DNA of 22,562 nucleotides from Rhodospirillales bacterium (GTDB lineage Bacteria > Pseudomonadota > Alphaproteobacteria > CACIAM-22H2). A program made the translations under genes and the position numbers. Of the stretch, positions 14,778 through 21,220 are shown one piece after another (positions within the stretch are counted from its first letter, which is position 1; each line of letters opens with the position of its first letter). The notes under the pieces are model-generated. The model did no database searches and was not told the origin of the DNA. It saw only the letters and a program-made list of their open reading frames with translations. The stretch is taken from contig JACQAF010000273.1 of assembly GCA_016195145.1 (NCBI GenBank), positions 1 through 22,562 on the forward strand, given 5' to 3'.

Positions 14778-15067
14778 GCTCATGATCCCTTGTGTTCAGT
14801 CATACGCGGCGCATGCCGCTGTCGGTTGCTGCCACGCACGTCGATGAAACGTTGCGACGCATCGGAACGCAGCCACTCTATGAGTGATGATTAACATTTT
14901 TCTGATTATCCGGCAGCATTCTTCGGTCGTTTTGCCAAAGGTGTTGCATTTTTGCATCAGTTTTGGCAGGGCAATCCAAGAAAAATACACAACTATAGCG
15001 TGTTAGAAATGCCTCGTGCATTGCCTCTGGAAGATATCAAGAAACTGGAACGCGGCCGGGCCGTCGT
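14778..15067. other. Intergenic region upstream of the OmpA-family gene
   Basis: About 290 bp without a gene, clearly AT-richer than its surroundings, forming the leader and promoter region of the minus-strand OmpA-type gene and the tail of the glycosyltransferase-like gene. Possible -10 words on the minus strand (for example GATAAT near 14910) lack a well-spaced -35. The notable element is the 36-bp interrupted dyad at 14933-14968. Open frames crossing the region are short or shadow neighbouring genes. Confidence 0.5.
14933..14968. repeat. 36-bp interrupted palindrome, probable operator
   Basis: The order is TGCCAAA (14933-14939), 5 bases, TGCA (14945-14948), TTTT, TGCA (14953-14956), 5 bases, TTTGGCA (14962-14968). 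Every arm is symmetric about 14950/14951, and within the 5-base spacers T14942/A14959 and G14943/C14958 also pair. Thirteen of 18 positions per side are therefore symmetric. It lies about 156 bp upstream of the OmpA-type start. A protein binding site or a cruciform-forming element is likelier than a terminator, since no U-run follows. Confidence 0.6.
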
Positions 15068-15847
15068 TTATGGCGGGGCGGCGATTTCCGCTGTCGCGCC
15101 GACATGATGGGCGGTCTGGAGCCAAAGATTGCGGGCCTGACAGGCCAGCATCTCCATATGCGCCGGCGTCAGCAGGGCGCGATGATTCGCGGCGCGCTCG
15201 TCGCTCCATCGCGACGAGCCGGCGCAATCGGCCGCCCACATGCGGCGTTCGATCAGCTTGGCCGGCAACGGAATCCGCAGATCGATGTTGTGGTTGCGGA
15301 CAAGCAGGTGCTGGATAATCGCGGTCGAGGCATCGGTGAACGAGTTTTGCCCGAAGCCGCCCAGCACGTTGAGCCAGGCGCGGCTGAAAATCGGGAAATT
15401 TTCCATATGGCCGTCGATCGCCTGTTGCGCATTGCACGCCGCGAAGTCGGCGAGGTGTTCGTTGATGCAGAAGGCCGGGATCGGCGTTTCGGCGGCGATA
15501 CGTAGCAGCAGGGCGTCCCAATCCTTGCGGATAAAGACGCAATCATCGGCCAGCACCCAGAATAGCTGTGCCGCCTCGTTGGCCATGAAGAAAAGATCGT
15601 TATAGGCCTTGTGCAGATCGAGATAGCCGCGGCCACGTGGTGAGACAAGCGTGCGAATGACGAATTTTTCGGCAAACGGCGCGATCGAACGCCGGAGGGC
15701 TTCATGACCGGGATCGTCGTTGTCGAGCTTGATCAGGAATTCGCAGCGCGCAGGATCGTTGCATGTGTCGACAGCGCTGGCGAGCAGACGCTTGAGGCGT
15801 GAATTCGGATTCCCGCCCAGGCGCGAGGCGATGACGATCGACAGCAT
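15068..15847 (-). CDS. Glycosyltransferase-like protein (GT-A fold, family 2-like)
   Basis: This 259-residue protein starts at ATG 15847 with GGGA upstream; an extension to 15961 would add a non-conserved arginine-rich leader without a ribosome site. The N-terminus MLSIVIASRLGG and CEFLIKLDNDDPG (with DNDD at 42-45) resemble the nucleotide-sugar half of GT-A glycosyltransferases. FWVLADDCVF (96-104-ish) gives a second acidic motif, and FPIFSRAWLNVLGGFG resembles the acceptor region of family 2 enzymes. No membrane helix is evident, so it is probably cytosolic or peripheral. Donor and acceptor are unknown. The next gene in the same direction is 124 bases upstream, so operon membership is uncertain. 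Glycosyltransferase is my best reading, not a certain one. Confidence 0.6.
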   Translation of the reverse strand: MLSIVIASRLGGNPNSRLKRLLASAVDTCNDPARCEFLIKLDNDDPGHEALRRSIAPFAEKFVIRTLVSPRGRGYLDLHKAYNDLFFMANEAAQLFWVLADDCVFIRKDWDALLLRIAAETPIPAFCINEHLADFAACNAQQAIDGHMENFPIFSRAWLNVLGGFGQNSFTDASTAIIQHLLVRNHNIDLRIPLPAKLIERRMWAADCAGSSRWSDERAANHRALLTPAHMEMLACQARNLWLQTAHHVGATAEIAAPP

Positions 15848-15970
15848 CGGCCAATCCCGGTTCGTTGGCGGACGGTAACACGCTGCGCCGCCACGGTCCT
15901 TGTACCGAGAAGCAATTAACAACAGGTTTAATCGCCCCAAAATTGTCGGACTCCGCCGCATGCCGGGGAA

Positions 15971-16294
15971 TTACCGGCGAGGCGGAGCCTCGGGCATGCC
16001 GGGCAGTTTGGGGCCCAGTGGATGACCGACACCAAAGGGCGGCGGATTCGGTTTCTGCCGTTCGAAGAATACCGATTCGCTGAATAGCAGAACGCCGGCG
16101 ACCACGATTACAGTGCCGATGCCGAAGACCCAAGTGAGGATCGACATCAGGCGCTTGCGCCGATACTCCCGCTCGGCGGCGCGCCGGAGCCGCGCCGCCT
16201 CGCGCGGTCGGCGGGGCAGCGCGCTACGGCGTTGCGGCCGGAAGGCGCCCGCAATCCGACCCAACAAACCGGCATTGTGGCGGGTTGTTGTCAT
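15971..16294 (-). CDS. Small single-pass membrane protein, unknown function
   Basis: This protein has 107 residues from ATG 16294, which has GGAG four bases upstream; ATG 16309 would add five residues. A strongly basic, arginine-rich cytoplasmic N-terminal part (about 1-48, including RPQRRSALPRRPREAARLRRAAEREYRRKR split over several turns) is followed by one transmembrane helix (about 50-72, SILTWVFGIGTVIVVAGVLLF). A proline-rich periplasmic tail (NPPPFGVGHPLGPKLPGMPEAPP) ends the protein. The positive-inside rule predicts N-in, C-out. I recognise no domain. The basic region could contact nucleic acid, lipid headgroups or another protein. It lies between a glycosyltransferase-like gene and another small uncharacterised gene on the same strand. 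Confidence 0.6.
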   Translation of the reverse strand: MTTTRHNAGLLGRIAGAFRPQRRSALPRRPREAARLRRAAEREYRRKRLMSILTWVFGIGTVIVVAGVLLFSESVFFERQKPNPPPFGVGHPLGPKLPGMPEAPPRR

Positions 16295-16383
16295 GTCGCT
16301 CCAAGACATACCCAGGACCGTCAGACAAACGGCCCGAACATCACAAAAAATAACGCATAAATTCCGCCGATCCGCAGGCAGCG

Positions 16384-16722
16384 TTATTCGTGGGCAATCA
16401 GGATTCGACCGGCATCGGTCAGCCGGCAGACCAGCCAATCCGGCTTCAGCGGATTGGCGAACCACGGCTCGGCCCAGCCTTGTTCGACGCAGGTGCGAAT
16501 GGTGCGCGCGTCGACCCGCCGGCCGTCGGCGTCGAACAACGGTAGCTTGCCGCCGGCCTGGTCGAGACCGCGGGATAGCCAGGCGCGTTGGGTGTCGGTC
16601 GGCTGGCCGGGGGCTGTGGGGAGCCCGCGCGGACGTCCCTTGTTCCCGGTTGCCGGCGGATCGGCGAAGCGCGTCGCATCGTGCTTTGACCGGAACGGGA
16701 TTGGATCGACCGATTTGCTCAT
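16384..16722 (-). CDS. Small conserved-looking soluble protein, possible winged-helix fold
   Basis: This protein has 112 residues from ATG 16722 (MSKSVDPIPFRSKHDATRF). The open frame continues upstream, but that part shadows cutA. The first 45 residues are proline/glycine-rich and probably disordered. The C-terminal 65 residues look folded, with TQRAWLSRGLDQAGGKLPLFD, VDARTIRTCVEQGWAEPWF and NPLKPDWLVCRLTDAGR. The helix-helix-strand pattern ending in LTDAGR resembles winged-helix proteins, whose last strand often ends that way, but I cannot name a family. No signal or membrane segment is present. It is divergent from cutA over 108 bases. A DNA-binding role is inference only. Confidence 0.65.
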   Translation of the reverse strand: MSKSVDPIPFRSKHDATRFADPPATGNKGRPRGLPTAPGQPTDTQRAWLSRGLDQAGGKLPLFDADGRRVDARTIRTCVEQGWAEPWFANPLKPDWLVCRLTDAGRILIAHE

Positions 16723-16830
16723 GATGTTCCGCAACCCCTTCGCCGCGTATCGGGGCAATCTAGGCCAGTTTGCCGCTGCCGCCAAGCGCCGGATTGGCGG
16801 GCGGCCCGTTCGATCGTACACTCTTCGGCC

Positions 16831-17160
16831 ATGGAATTCCGCACGCTCTATGTCACGGTCGGCAATATCGAGGAAGCGCGGCGGATCGGCCGTGCCCTGG
16901 TCGAGGCGCGGCTCGTCGCCTGCGCCAACCTGATCCCCGGCGTCGAATCGGTCTATTGGTGGCAAGGCGAGATCGCCGAGGACCGCGAGGTTGTGCTGAT
17001 CGCCAAGACCCGGGCCGACCGGGTGGACGTCGCCATCGCCAAGGTCAAATCGATGCATAGCTATGCGGTCCCGTGCGTCGTCGCGCTGCCGATCCTTGCC
17101 GGCAATCGGGATTATTTCGACTGGATCGCGCAAGCGACGGCCAAAACGGCCAAATCCTAA
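16831..17160 (+). CDS. cutA: Divalent-cation tolerance protein CutA
   Basis: This 109-residue protein is the size of a CutA1 monomer, which forms a trimer of PII-like ferredoxin folds. The signature blocks are LYVTVGNIEEARRIGRALVEARLVACANLIPGVES split across strand, helix and strand, then VYWWQGEIAEDREVVLIAKT, and the C-terminal block HSYAVPCVVALPILAGNRDYFDWI. Cysteine C31 in ACANL and C82 in PCVV are candidates for copper or divalent metal binding. The family was named for copper tolerance, but its real function is unsettled. The start ATG 16831 begins directly with the first beta-strand. The MFS gene follows after 113 bases, so cotranscription is possible but not obvious. Confidence 0.95.
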   Translation: MEFRTLYVTVGNIEEARRIGRALVEARLVACANLIPGVESVYWWQGEIAEDREVVLIAKTRADRVDVAIAKVKSMHSYAVPCVVALPILAGNRDYFDWIAQATAKTAKS

Positions 17161-17273
17161 CCTCTGCGCCGGGAGCATTTGCCACGCGTTTCGAGGCCGG
17201 GCAGAATAAAGGGCCTAGGCGGGCCGTTGGCGCCGCCGGGGGTTGCGATGGCAGACGAACGGAATCTTGGAAC

Positions 17274-18494
17274 ATGACTAAATCTTCGGCGGCACTGGCC
17301 CAGACTTTCTCCAATATCGGCCATAGTTACTCGCATATCCTCACGCTCCTTTATCCGACGGTCGTTCTGGCGCTGGAGCGGAGCTGGGGGCTTTCCTATG
17401 GCGAGCTGATCGCGCTGATGCTCGCCGGGCAGATCCTGTTCGGGGTCGCGGCGCTGCCGGCCGGCTGGCTCGGCGACCGCTGGTCGATGCTCGGGATGAT
17501 GGTGGCGTTCTTCGTCGGTTCGGGCGCGGCGTCGGTGCTCACGGGTCTCGCCCGCAATCCGGTCGAGGTGGCGATGGGCCTGGCGCTGATCGGGCTGTTC
17601 GCCTCGATCTATCACCCGGTGGGCATGGCGTGGCTGATCCGCGCGGCGACCAATCGCGGCCAGGCGCTCGGCGTCAACGGCATGTTCGGGGCGGTCGGGG
17701 TGGCCATCGGGCCGCTGGTCGCGGGCGTGCTGACCGATCTCGTTTCGTGGCGCGCGGCGTTCATCGTGCCGGGCGCCACGGCGATCGCCTTCGGGGTGGC
17801 GCTGGGCATCGCCTGGCGTCTCGGCCTGGTCGAGGAAAGCAAGGCCGATCTCCGCCCGCAGCCGGAGCCCTCGCGCGACAATACGGTGCGGGCGTTTTTC
17901 GTGCTGTCGCTGACCATGCTGTGCGTCGGCCTGATCGGCCAGACGCTGATGGTCGTGCTGCCCAAGCTGTTCGCCGCCCGGCTGTCCGGTATCGCCAGCG
18001 AAGGAACGCTCGGCGTCGGCATGCTGGTGACCTTTGTCTATCTCTCCGGTGCGGCGGCCCAGTATGTCGGCGGGCGGCTGGCCGACCGGTTCCCGATGAA
18101 GAACGTCTATGTCGGCGCGTTTCTTATCCAGACGCCCGTCCTGTTCCTTGCCGCCGTGCTCGATAGCTGGCCGCTGCTATTCGCGTCCGTCGCCATGGTG
18201 TTCGTCAATGTTGCGGCGCTGCCGGCCGAAAACGGGTTGCTCGCCCATTACACGCCGGGCAAGTGGCGCGGCACGGCCTATGGCGCGAAATTCGTGCTGG
18301 CGCTCGGCGTCAGCGCGCTGGCGATTCCGCTGATCGCCTATATCTACGGAACGACCGGCGGGTTCTTCTGGCTGTTCGCGATTCTGGGCGGGATCTCTGC
18401 AATCGTCTTTTTCGCCGCGCTGCTGCTGCCCAACGATGGCAAGGATCGCGGCCTGATCGCGGCCGCGAAGCCGGTCGCCGAGCCGGCCGAATAG
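17274..18494 (+). CDS. MFS transporter
   Basis: This 406-residue membrane protein is consistent with 12 helices. The ATG at 17274 starts MTKSSAALAQTFSNIGHSYSHILTLLYPT; the open frame upstream overlaps cutA in another frame and is rejected. MFS motif A appears after helix 2 as GWLGDRWSML, and a pseudo-repeat after helix 8 as GGRLADRFPMKN, confirming the two-fold repeat. The central cytoplasmic loop contains ESKADLRPQPEPSRDN. The HSYSHILTLLYP start recalls the fosmidomycin-resistance-like branch of small-molecule exporters, but the match is loose, so no substrate is given. The VOC gene begins 22 bases after its TAG, suggesting a two-gene unit. Proton-coupled export in the inner membrane is the general expectation. 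Confidence 0.88.
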   Translation: MTKSSAALAQTFSNIGHSYSHILTLLYPTVVLALERSWGLSYGELIALMLAGQILFGVAALPAGWLGDRWSMLGMMVAFFVGSGAASVLTGLARNPVEVAMGLALIGLFASIYHPVGMAWLIRAATNRGQALGVNGMFGAVGVAIGPLVAGVLTDLVSWRAAFIVPGATAIAFGVALGIAWRLGLVEESKADLRPQPEPSRDNTVRAFFVLSLTMLCVGLIGQTLMVVLPKLFAARLSGIASEGTLGVGMLVTFVYLSGAAAQYVGGRLADRFPMKNVYVGAFLIQTPVLFLAAVLDSWPLLFASVAMVFVNVAALPAENGLLAHYTPGKWRGTAYGAKFVLALGVSALAIPLIAYIYGTTGGFFWLFAILGGISAIVFFAALLLPNDGKDRGLIAAAKPVAEPAE

Positions 18495-18516
18495 CGTGCC
18501 GGCGGCGGGCGCGCGC

Positions 18517-18915
18517 ATGGCGGCGCCGTTCCGCATCGACCGGCTGGATCATCTCGTCCTGACCGTGCGCGATATCGAGGCGACCTGCGCCTTTTACACC
18601 CGCGTTCTGGGCATGGAGGCGCGCGCCTTCGGGCCCGAGCGGCGCATGGCGCTGCATTTCGGGCGGCAGAAGATCAACCTGCACCCGGCCGGCCGCGAGA
18701 TCGAGCCGAAGGCCGCGCGGCCGACGCCCGGTTCGGCCGATCTGTGCCTGATCGCCGACGGGCCGCTCGCCGCGCTCGAAACCCATCTCAAGGCGTGCGG
18801 GGTTGCGATCGAACTGGGACCGGTCGCGCGCACCGGGGCCGAGGGGCCGATCCGCTCGCTCTATCTGCGCGACCCGGACGGTAACCTGATCGAGGTTTCG
18901 ATCTTTGGCGATTAA
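18517..18915 (+). CDS. VOC-family (glyoxalase/bleomycin-resistance fold) protein
   Basis: This protein has 132 residues from ATG 18517; a GTG at 18496 would add seven residues but sits two bases past the MFS stop without a ribosome site. It shows paired beta-alpha-beta-beta-beta units: IDRLDHLVLTVRDIEATCAFYTRVLGME split over two elements, then MALHFGRQKINLHPAG, and a second unit ending IRSLYLRDPDGNLIEVS. The metal-ligand pattern is present: the His in LDHLVL, the His in INLHPAG and the Glu in NLIEVS. The closest style is the small proteins annotated as VOC-family virulence proteins or fosfomycin-resistance-like. The reaction is unknown. It follows the MFS gene closely, so a resistance or detoxification pair is possible. 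Confidence 0.88.
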   Translation: MAAPFRIDRLDHLVLTVRDIEATCAFYTRVLGMEARAFGPERRMALHFGRQKINLHPAGREIEPKAARPTPGSADLCLIADGPLAALETHLKACGVAIELGPVARTGAEGPIRSLYLRDPDGNLIEVSIFGD

Positions 18916-18938
18916 GCGCTCTCCGCGCCCGCCCGGCT

Positions 18939-20285
18939 TCAGGCCGGCTGGCGGGATTTCTTTTTCGCCGGCCGCGCCGGCATGGCCGCGCGCAGCGCCT
19001 GGTCGAGATCGGCGATCAGGTCGTCGACCGTCTCGATGCCGATCGACAGGCGCACCACGTCGGGTCCGGCGCCGGCCTTGACCTGCTGTTCTTCGGTGAG
19101 CTGGCGATGGGTGGTCGAGGCCGGGTGAATGATCAGCGAGCGCGTGTCGCCGATATTGGCGACGTGCGAAAACAGCTCGACCCCCTCGACGGCCTTGACC
19201 CCCGCCTCGTAGCCGCCCTTGACCCCGAAGGTGAAGACCGAACCCGCGCCCTTGGGCAGGTATTTGCGGGCGAGTTTGTAGAACGGGCTCGATTTGAGCC
19301 CGGCATACGAGACCCAGGCGACGGCGGGATGGTTTTCGAGGAACTCGGCCACCCGCTGCGCGTTGGCGACATGGCGTTCCATGCGCAGATGCAGGGTCTC
19401 CATGCCGGTGAGGGTGAAGAAGGCGTTCATCGGCGCCATGGCGGGGCCGAGATCGCGCAGGCCGACGGCGCGCGTCTTCATCGTGTAGGCGAAATCGCCG
19501 AAGGTCTCGGCGAAGTTGAGGCCGTGATAGGCCGGATCGGGCTGCGTCATGCCGGGGAACTTGCCGCCTTTGCCCCAGTCGAACCGCCCGGATTCGACGA
19601 CGCAGCCGCCCATCGACGTGCCGTGGCCGGACAGGAACTTGGTCGTCGAATGGACGACGAGATCGGCCCCCCAGTCGAACGGCCGGCAGAGATAGGGCGT
19701 GGCCATCGTGTTGTCGACGATCAGCGGAATGGCGGCTTTGCGGGCGATGGCGGCGATCGGCTCCAGATCGAGGACAATGCCGCCGGGATTGGCGAGGCCT
19801 TCGACGAAGATCGCCTTGCATTTCGGGGTGAGGGCCTTGCGGAAATTTTCCGGCTCGCGCGGGTCGACGAAAATCGCTTTCCAGCCGAATTTCCTGAAGC
19901 TGTGGGTGAACTGGGTGACCGAACCGCCATAGAGATTGCGACTGGCGATGAACTCGTCGCCCGGCTCCATCAGGGTGAAGAAGGCGAGAAGCTGCGCCGA
20001 ATGGCCGGAGGCGGCGGCGACCGCGCCGCGCCCGCCTTCGAGATTGGCGATGCGCTCCTCCAGCGCGGCGACGGTCGGATTGGTCAGGCGCGAATAGATA
20101 TAGCCGAAGGTCTGAAGATTGAAGAGCGAGGCCGCATGGTCGACATCGTCGAACACATAGGCCGTCGTCTGGTAGATCGGCATGTTGCGCGCGCCGGTCG
20201 TCGGGTCCGGGGTCGTCCCGGCATGGACCGTGCGGGTTTCGATGCCGTAGCGGCGCGGGGCGGAGTGCCGGCTGTCATCGGGCAT
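18939..20285 (-). CDS. metY: O-acetylhomoserine sulfhydrylase (aminocarboxypropyltransferase)
   Basis: This 448-residue PLP enzyme makes homocysteine from O-acetylhomoserine and sulfide. It has TRTVHAGTTPDPTTGARNMPIYQTTAYVF (about 17-45), YSRLTNPTVAALEERIA with the cofactor-contacting YSR, and SGHSAQLLAF. PLP-binding aspartate lies in IPLIVDNTMATPYL, and the catalytic lysine is K216 in HSTTKFLSGHGTSMGG. PIYQTTAYVF and a length of about 430-450 distinguish MetY from cystathionine synthases and lyases. The start is taken at ATG 20285 because AGGA lies eight bases ahead; ATG 20309 would add eight residues with no ribosome site. It converges on the VOC gene over 23 bases and is divergent from the TetR gene. 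A metX gene is not in the window. Confidence 0.93.
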   Translation of the reverse strand: MPDDSRHSAPRRYGIETRTVHAGTTPDPTTGARNMPIYQTTAYVFDDVDHAASLFNLQTFGYIYSRLTNPTVAALEERIANLEGGRGAVAAASGHSAQLLAFFTLMEPGDEFIASRNLYGGSVTQFTHSFRKFGWKAIFVDPREPENFRKALTPKCKAIFVEGLANPGGIVLDLEPIAAIARKAAIPLIVDNTMATPYLCRPFDWGADLVVHSTTKFLSGHGTSMGGCVVESGRFDWGKGGKFPGMTQPDPAYHGLNFAETFGDFAYTMKTRAVGLRDLGPAMAPMNAFFTLTGMETLHLRMERHVANAQRVAEFLENHPAVAWVSYAGLKSSPFYKLARKYLPKGAGSVFTFGVKGGYEAGVKAVEGVELFSHVANIGDTRSLIIHPASTTHRQLTEEQQVKAGAGPDVVRLSIGIETVDDLIADLDQALRAAMPARPAKKKSRQPA

Positions 20286-20518
20286 GGCGTAAATCCTCGC
20301 GTTCGACATGGCGATTCGTCGCGGTTGTTTTAGCATAAGGGGGCGTGAAACGGACATTGAAACCGCGCCGCCGTGCGGCCCCGTTGATGGCCGCGACGCC
20401 CTTCGGCAAGGGGCGGAGAAGCGCCAGAATGCAGCCTAGATCCGGGGGATAACGGGGGGTTATTGAAACTCAGGAGTTTCATTTGTAGGATGGCCGCGCC
20501 ATGTCCCTCGAGGTCGAA
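20286..20518. other. Divergent intergenic region metY / tetR
   Basis: This 233-bp region carries the promoter and operator for the TetR-RND operon at its right end. For metY, the minus strand shows a possible -10 TATGCT near 20334 without a convincing -35. A GCTAAAAC stretch recalled the 3' part of SAM-II riboswitches, but the rest of that structure could not be found. No gene is seen. Confidence 0.45.
20463..20491 (+). promoter_or_regulatory. Promoter with TetR-type operator for the RND efflux operon
   Basis: A -35 TTGAAA (20463-20468), 17-bp spacer and -10 TAGGAT (20486-20491) form a good sigma-70 promoter. The spacer and -35 are almost filled by TGAAACTCAGGAGTTTCA (20464-20481), a palindrome with perfect 8-bp arms and a 2-bp centre, of the size bound by TetR/AcrR dimers. 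Occupation would exclude RNA polymerase, giving autorepression of tetR and the pump genes. Predicted transcription start is near 20498, which supports translation from ATG 20519 rather than ATG 20501. Confidence 0.78.
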
Positions 20519-21220
20519 ATGACGCCAGGTGAGGCCCCGCCCGCCTGGCGCGAACGCCGCCGCCGCCGCATCCTTGCCGCGGCGGCGAAACTTTTTGGCC
20601 AGCGTCCCTATCTCGGCGTCCAGATGGACGACATCGCGGTTACCGCCGGCATGGGCAAGGCGACGCTCTATCGCTATTTTCCGTCGAAAGAAGATTTGTA
20701 TCTGGAAGTCTTCGATCGCGCCCTTGTCCGGCTGACGCGAACGATCGCCAGCCGTTTGGCCGCTGGGCGTGCGCCGGAATCGATCGTGACGGCGATTATC
20801 GAAGCGATCGTACAGACCTTTTCGGTTCATATCGGAACGCTGCGTACGCTGGTTGGCGACGATGCCGGGCTCGCCGACCGGATGCGCCATGTCTTCCGCG
20901 GCCATCGCCGCAATATCCACGCCTTGCTGACCGAGGCGCTGGCGACCGGGATGGCGAAAGGGGCGCTGCGCGACCTCGATCTTCAGGTCACGCCGGGGCT
21001 GCTTATCGGCATGTGCTGGGGCGGGGTGATGGGCAACCCGAACGTGGCTCCGCCTGTCCTGGCGGAGGCGGCGGGCAAGATATTCCTGCGCGGCGTCGCG
21101 GCCACGCGGCCGGCCCGGGCGGGGGAGCGCCGTCGCGGCCGCAAGACGAACGGCGCCGGCGGCAGCCCGTACAAGCAGACGCGCAAAGAAATTTCCCTGT
21201 CGAGGCACGACATATCATGA
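20519..21220 (+). CDS. TetR/AcrR-family repressor of the adjacent RND pump
   Basis: This protein has 233 residues from ATG 20519, which has GAGG five bases upstream and leaves a 20-base leader from the predicted promoter; ATG 20501 would add six residues. The N-terminal DNA-binding domain is clear: RERRRRRILAAAAKLFGQRPY, then the helix-turn-helix MDDIAVTAGMGKATLYRYFPSKEDLYLEVF. The remaining 160 residues are helical ligand-binding and dimer domain, ending with a basic tail (GERRRGRKTNGAGG). Its stop overlaps the next start as ATGA (21217-21220), so it is cotranslated with the efflux adaptor. It probably binds the 18-bp palindrome at 20464-20481 and is released by a pump substrate. The ligand is unknown. 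Confidence 0.93.
   Translation: MTPGEAPPAWRERRRRRILAAAAKLFGQRPYLGVQMDDIAVTAGMGKATLYRYFPSKEDLYLEVFDRALVRLTRTIASRLAAGRAPESIVTAIIEAIVQTFSVHIGTLRTLVGDDAGLADRMRHVFRGHRRNIHALLTEALATGMAKGALRDLDLQVTPGLLIGMCWGGVMGNPNVAPPVLAEAAGKIFLRGVAATRPARAGERRRGRKTNGAGGSPYKQTRKEISLSRHDIS

Noticed and set aside
15848..15961. N-terminal extension of the glycosyltransferase-like protein
   Set aside because: The additional 38 residues are arginine-rich without a ribosome site or family resemblance; MLSIVIASR is a normal N-terminus for this fold.
18933..18947. CCGGC-TTCAG-GCCGG hairpin at the convergent ends of the VOC gene and metY
   Set aside because: Only five base pairs, overlaps the last codons of metY, and lacks a T-run; likely chance in GC-rich DNA.
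18310..19821. 503-codon minus-strand open frame across metY, VOC and the MFS gene
   Set aside because: It crosses three well-supported genes in a shadow frame and has no recognisable protein family.
20310..20460. Possible SAM-II riboswitch ahead of metY
   Set aside because: Only a GCTAAAAC-like stretch matches; the P1 stem, the pseudoknot partner and the terminal GGG could not be located.
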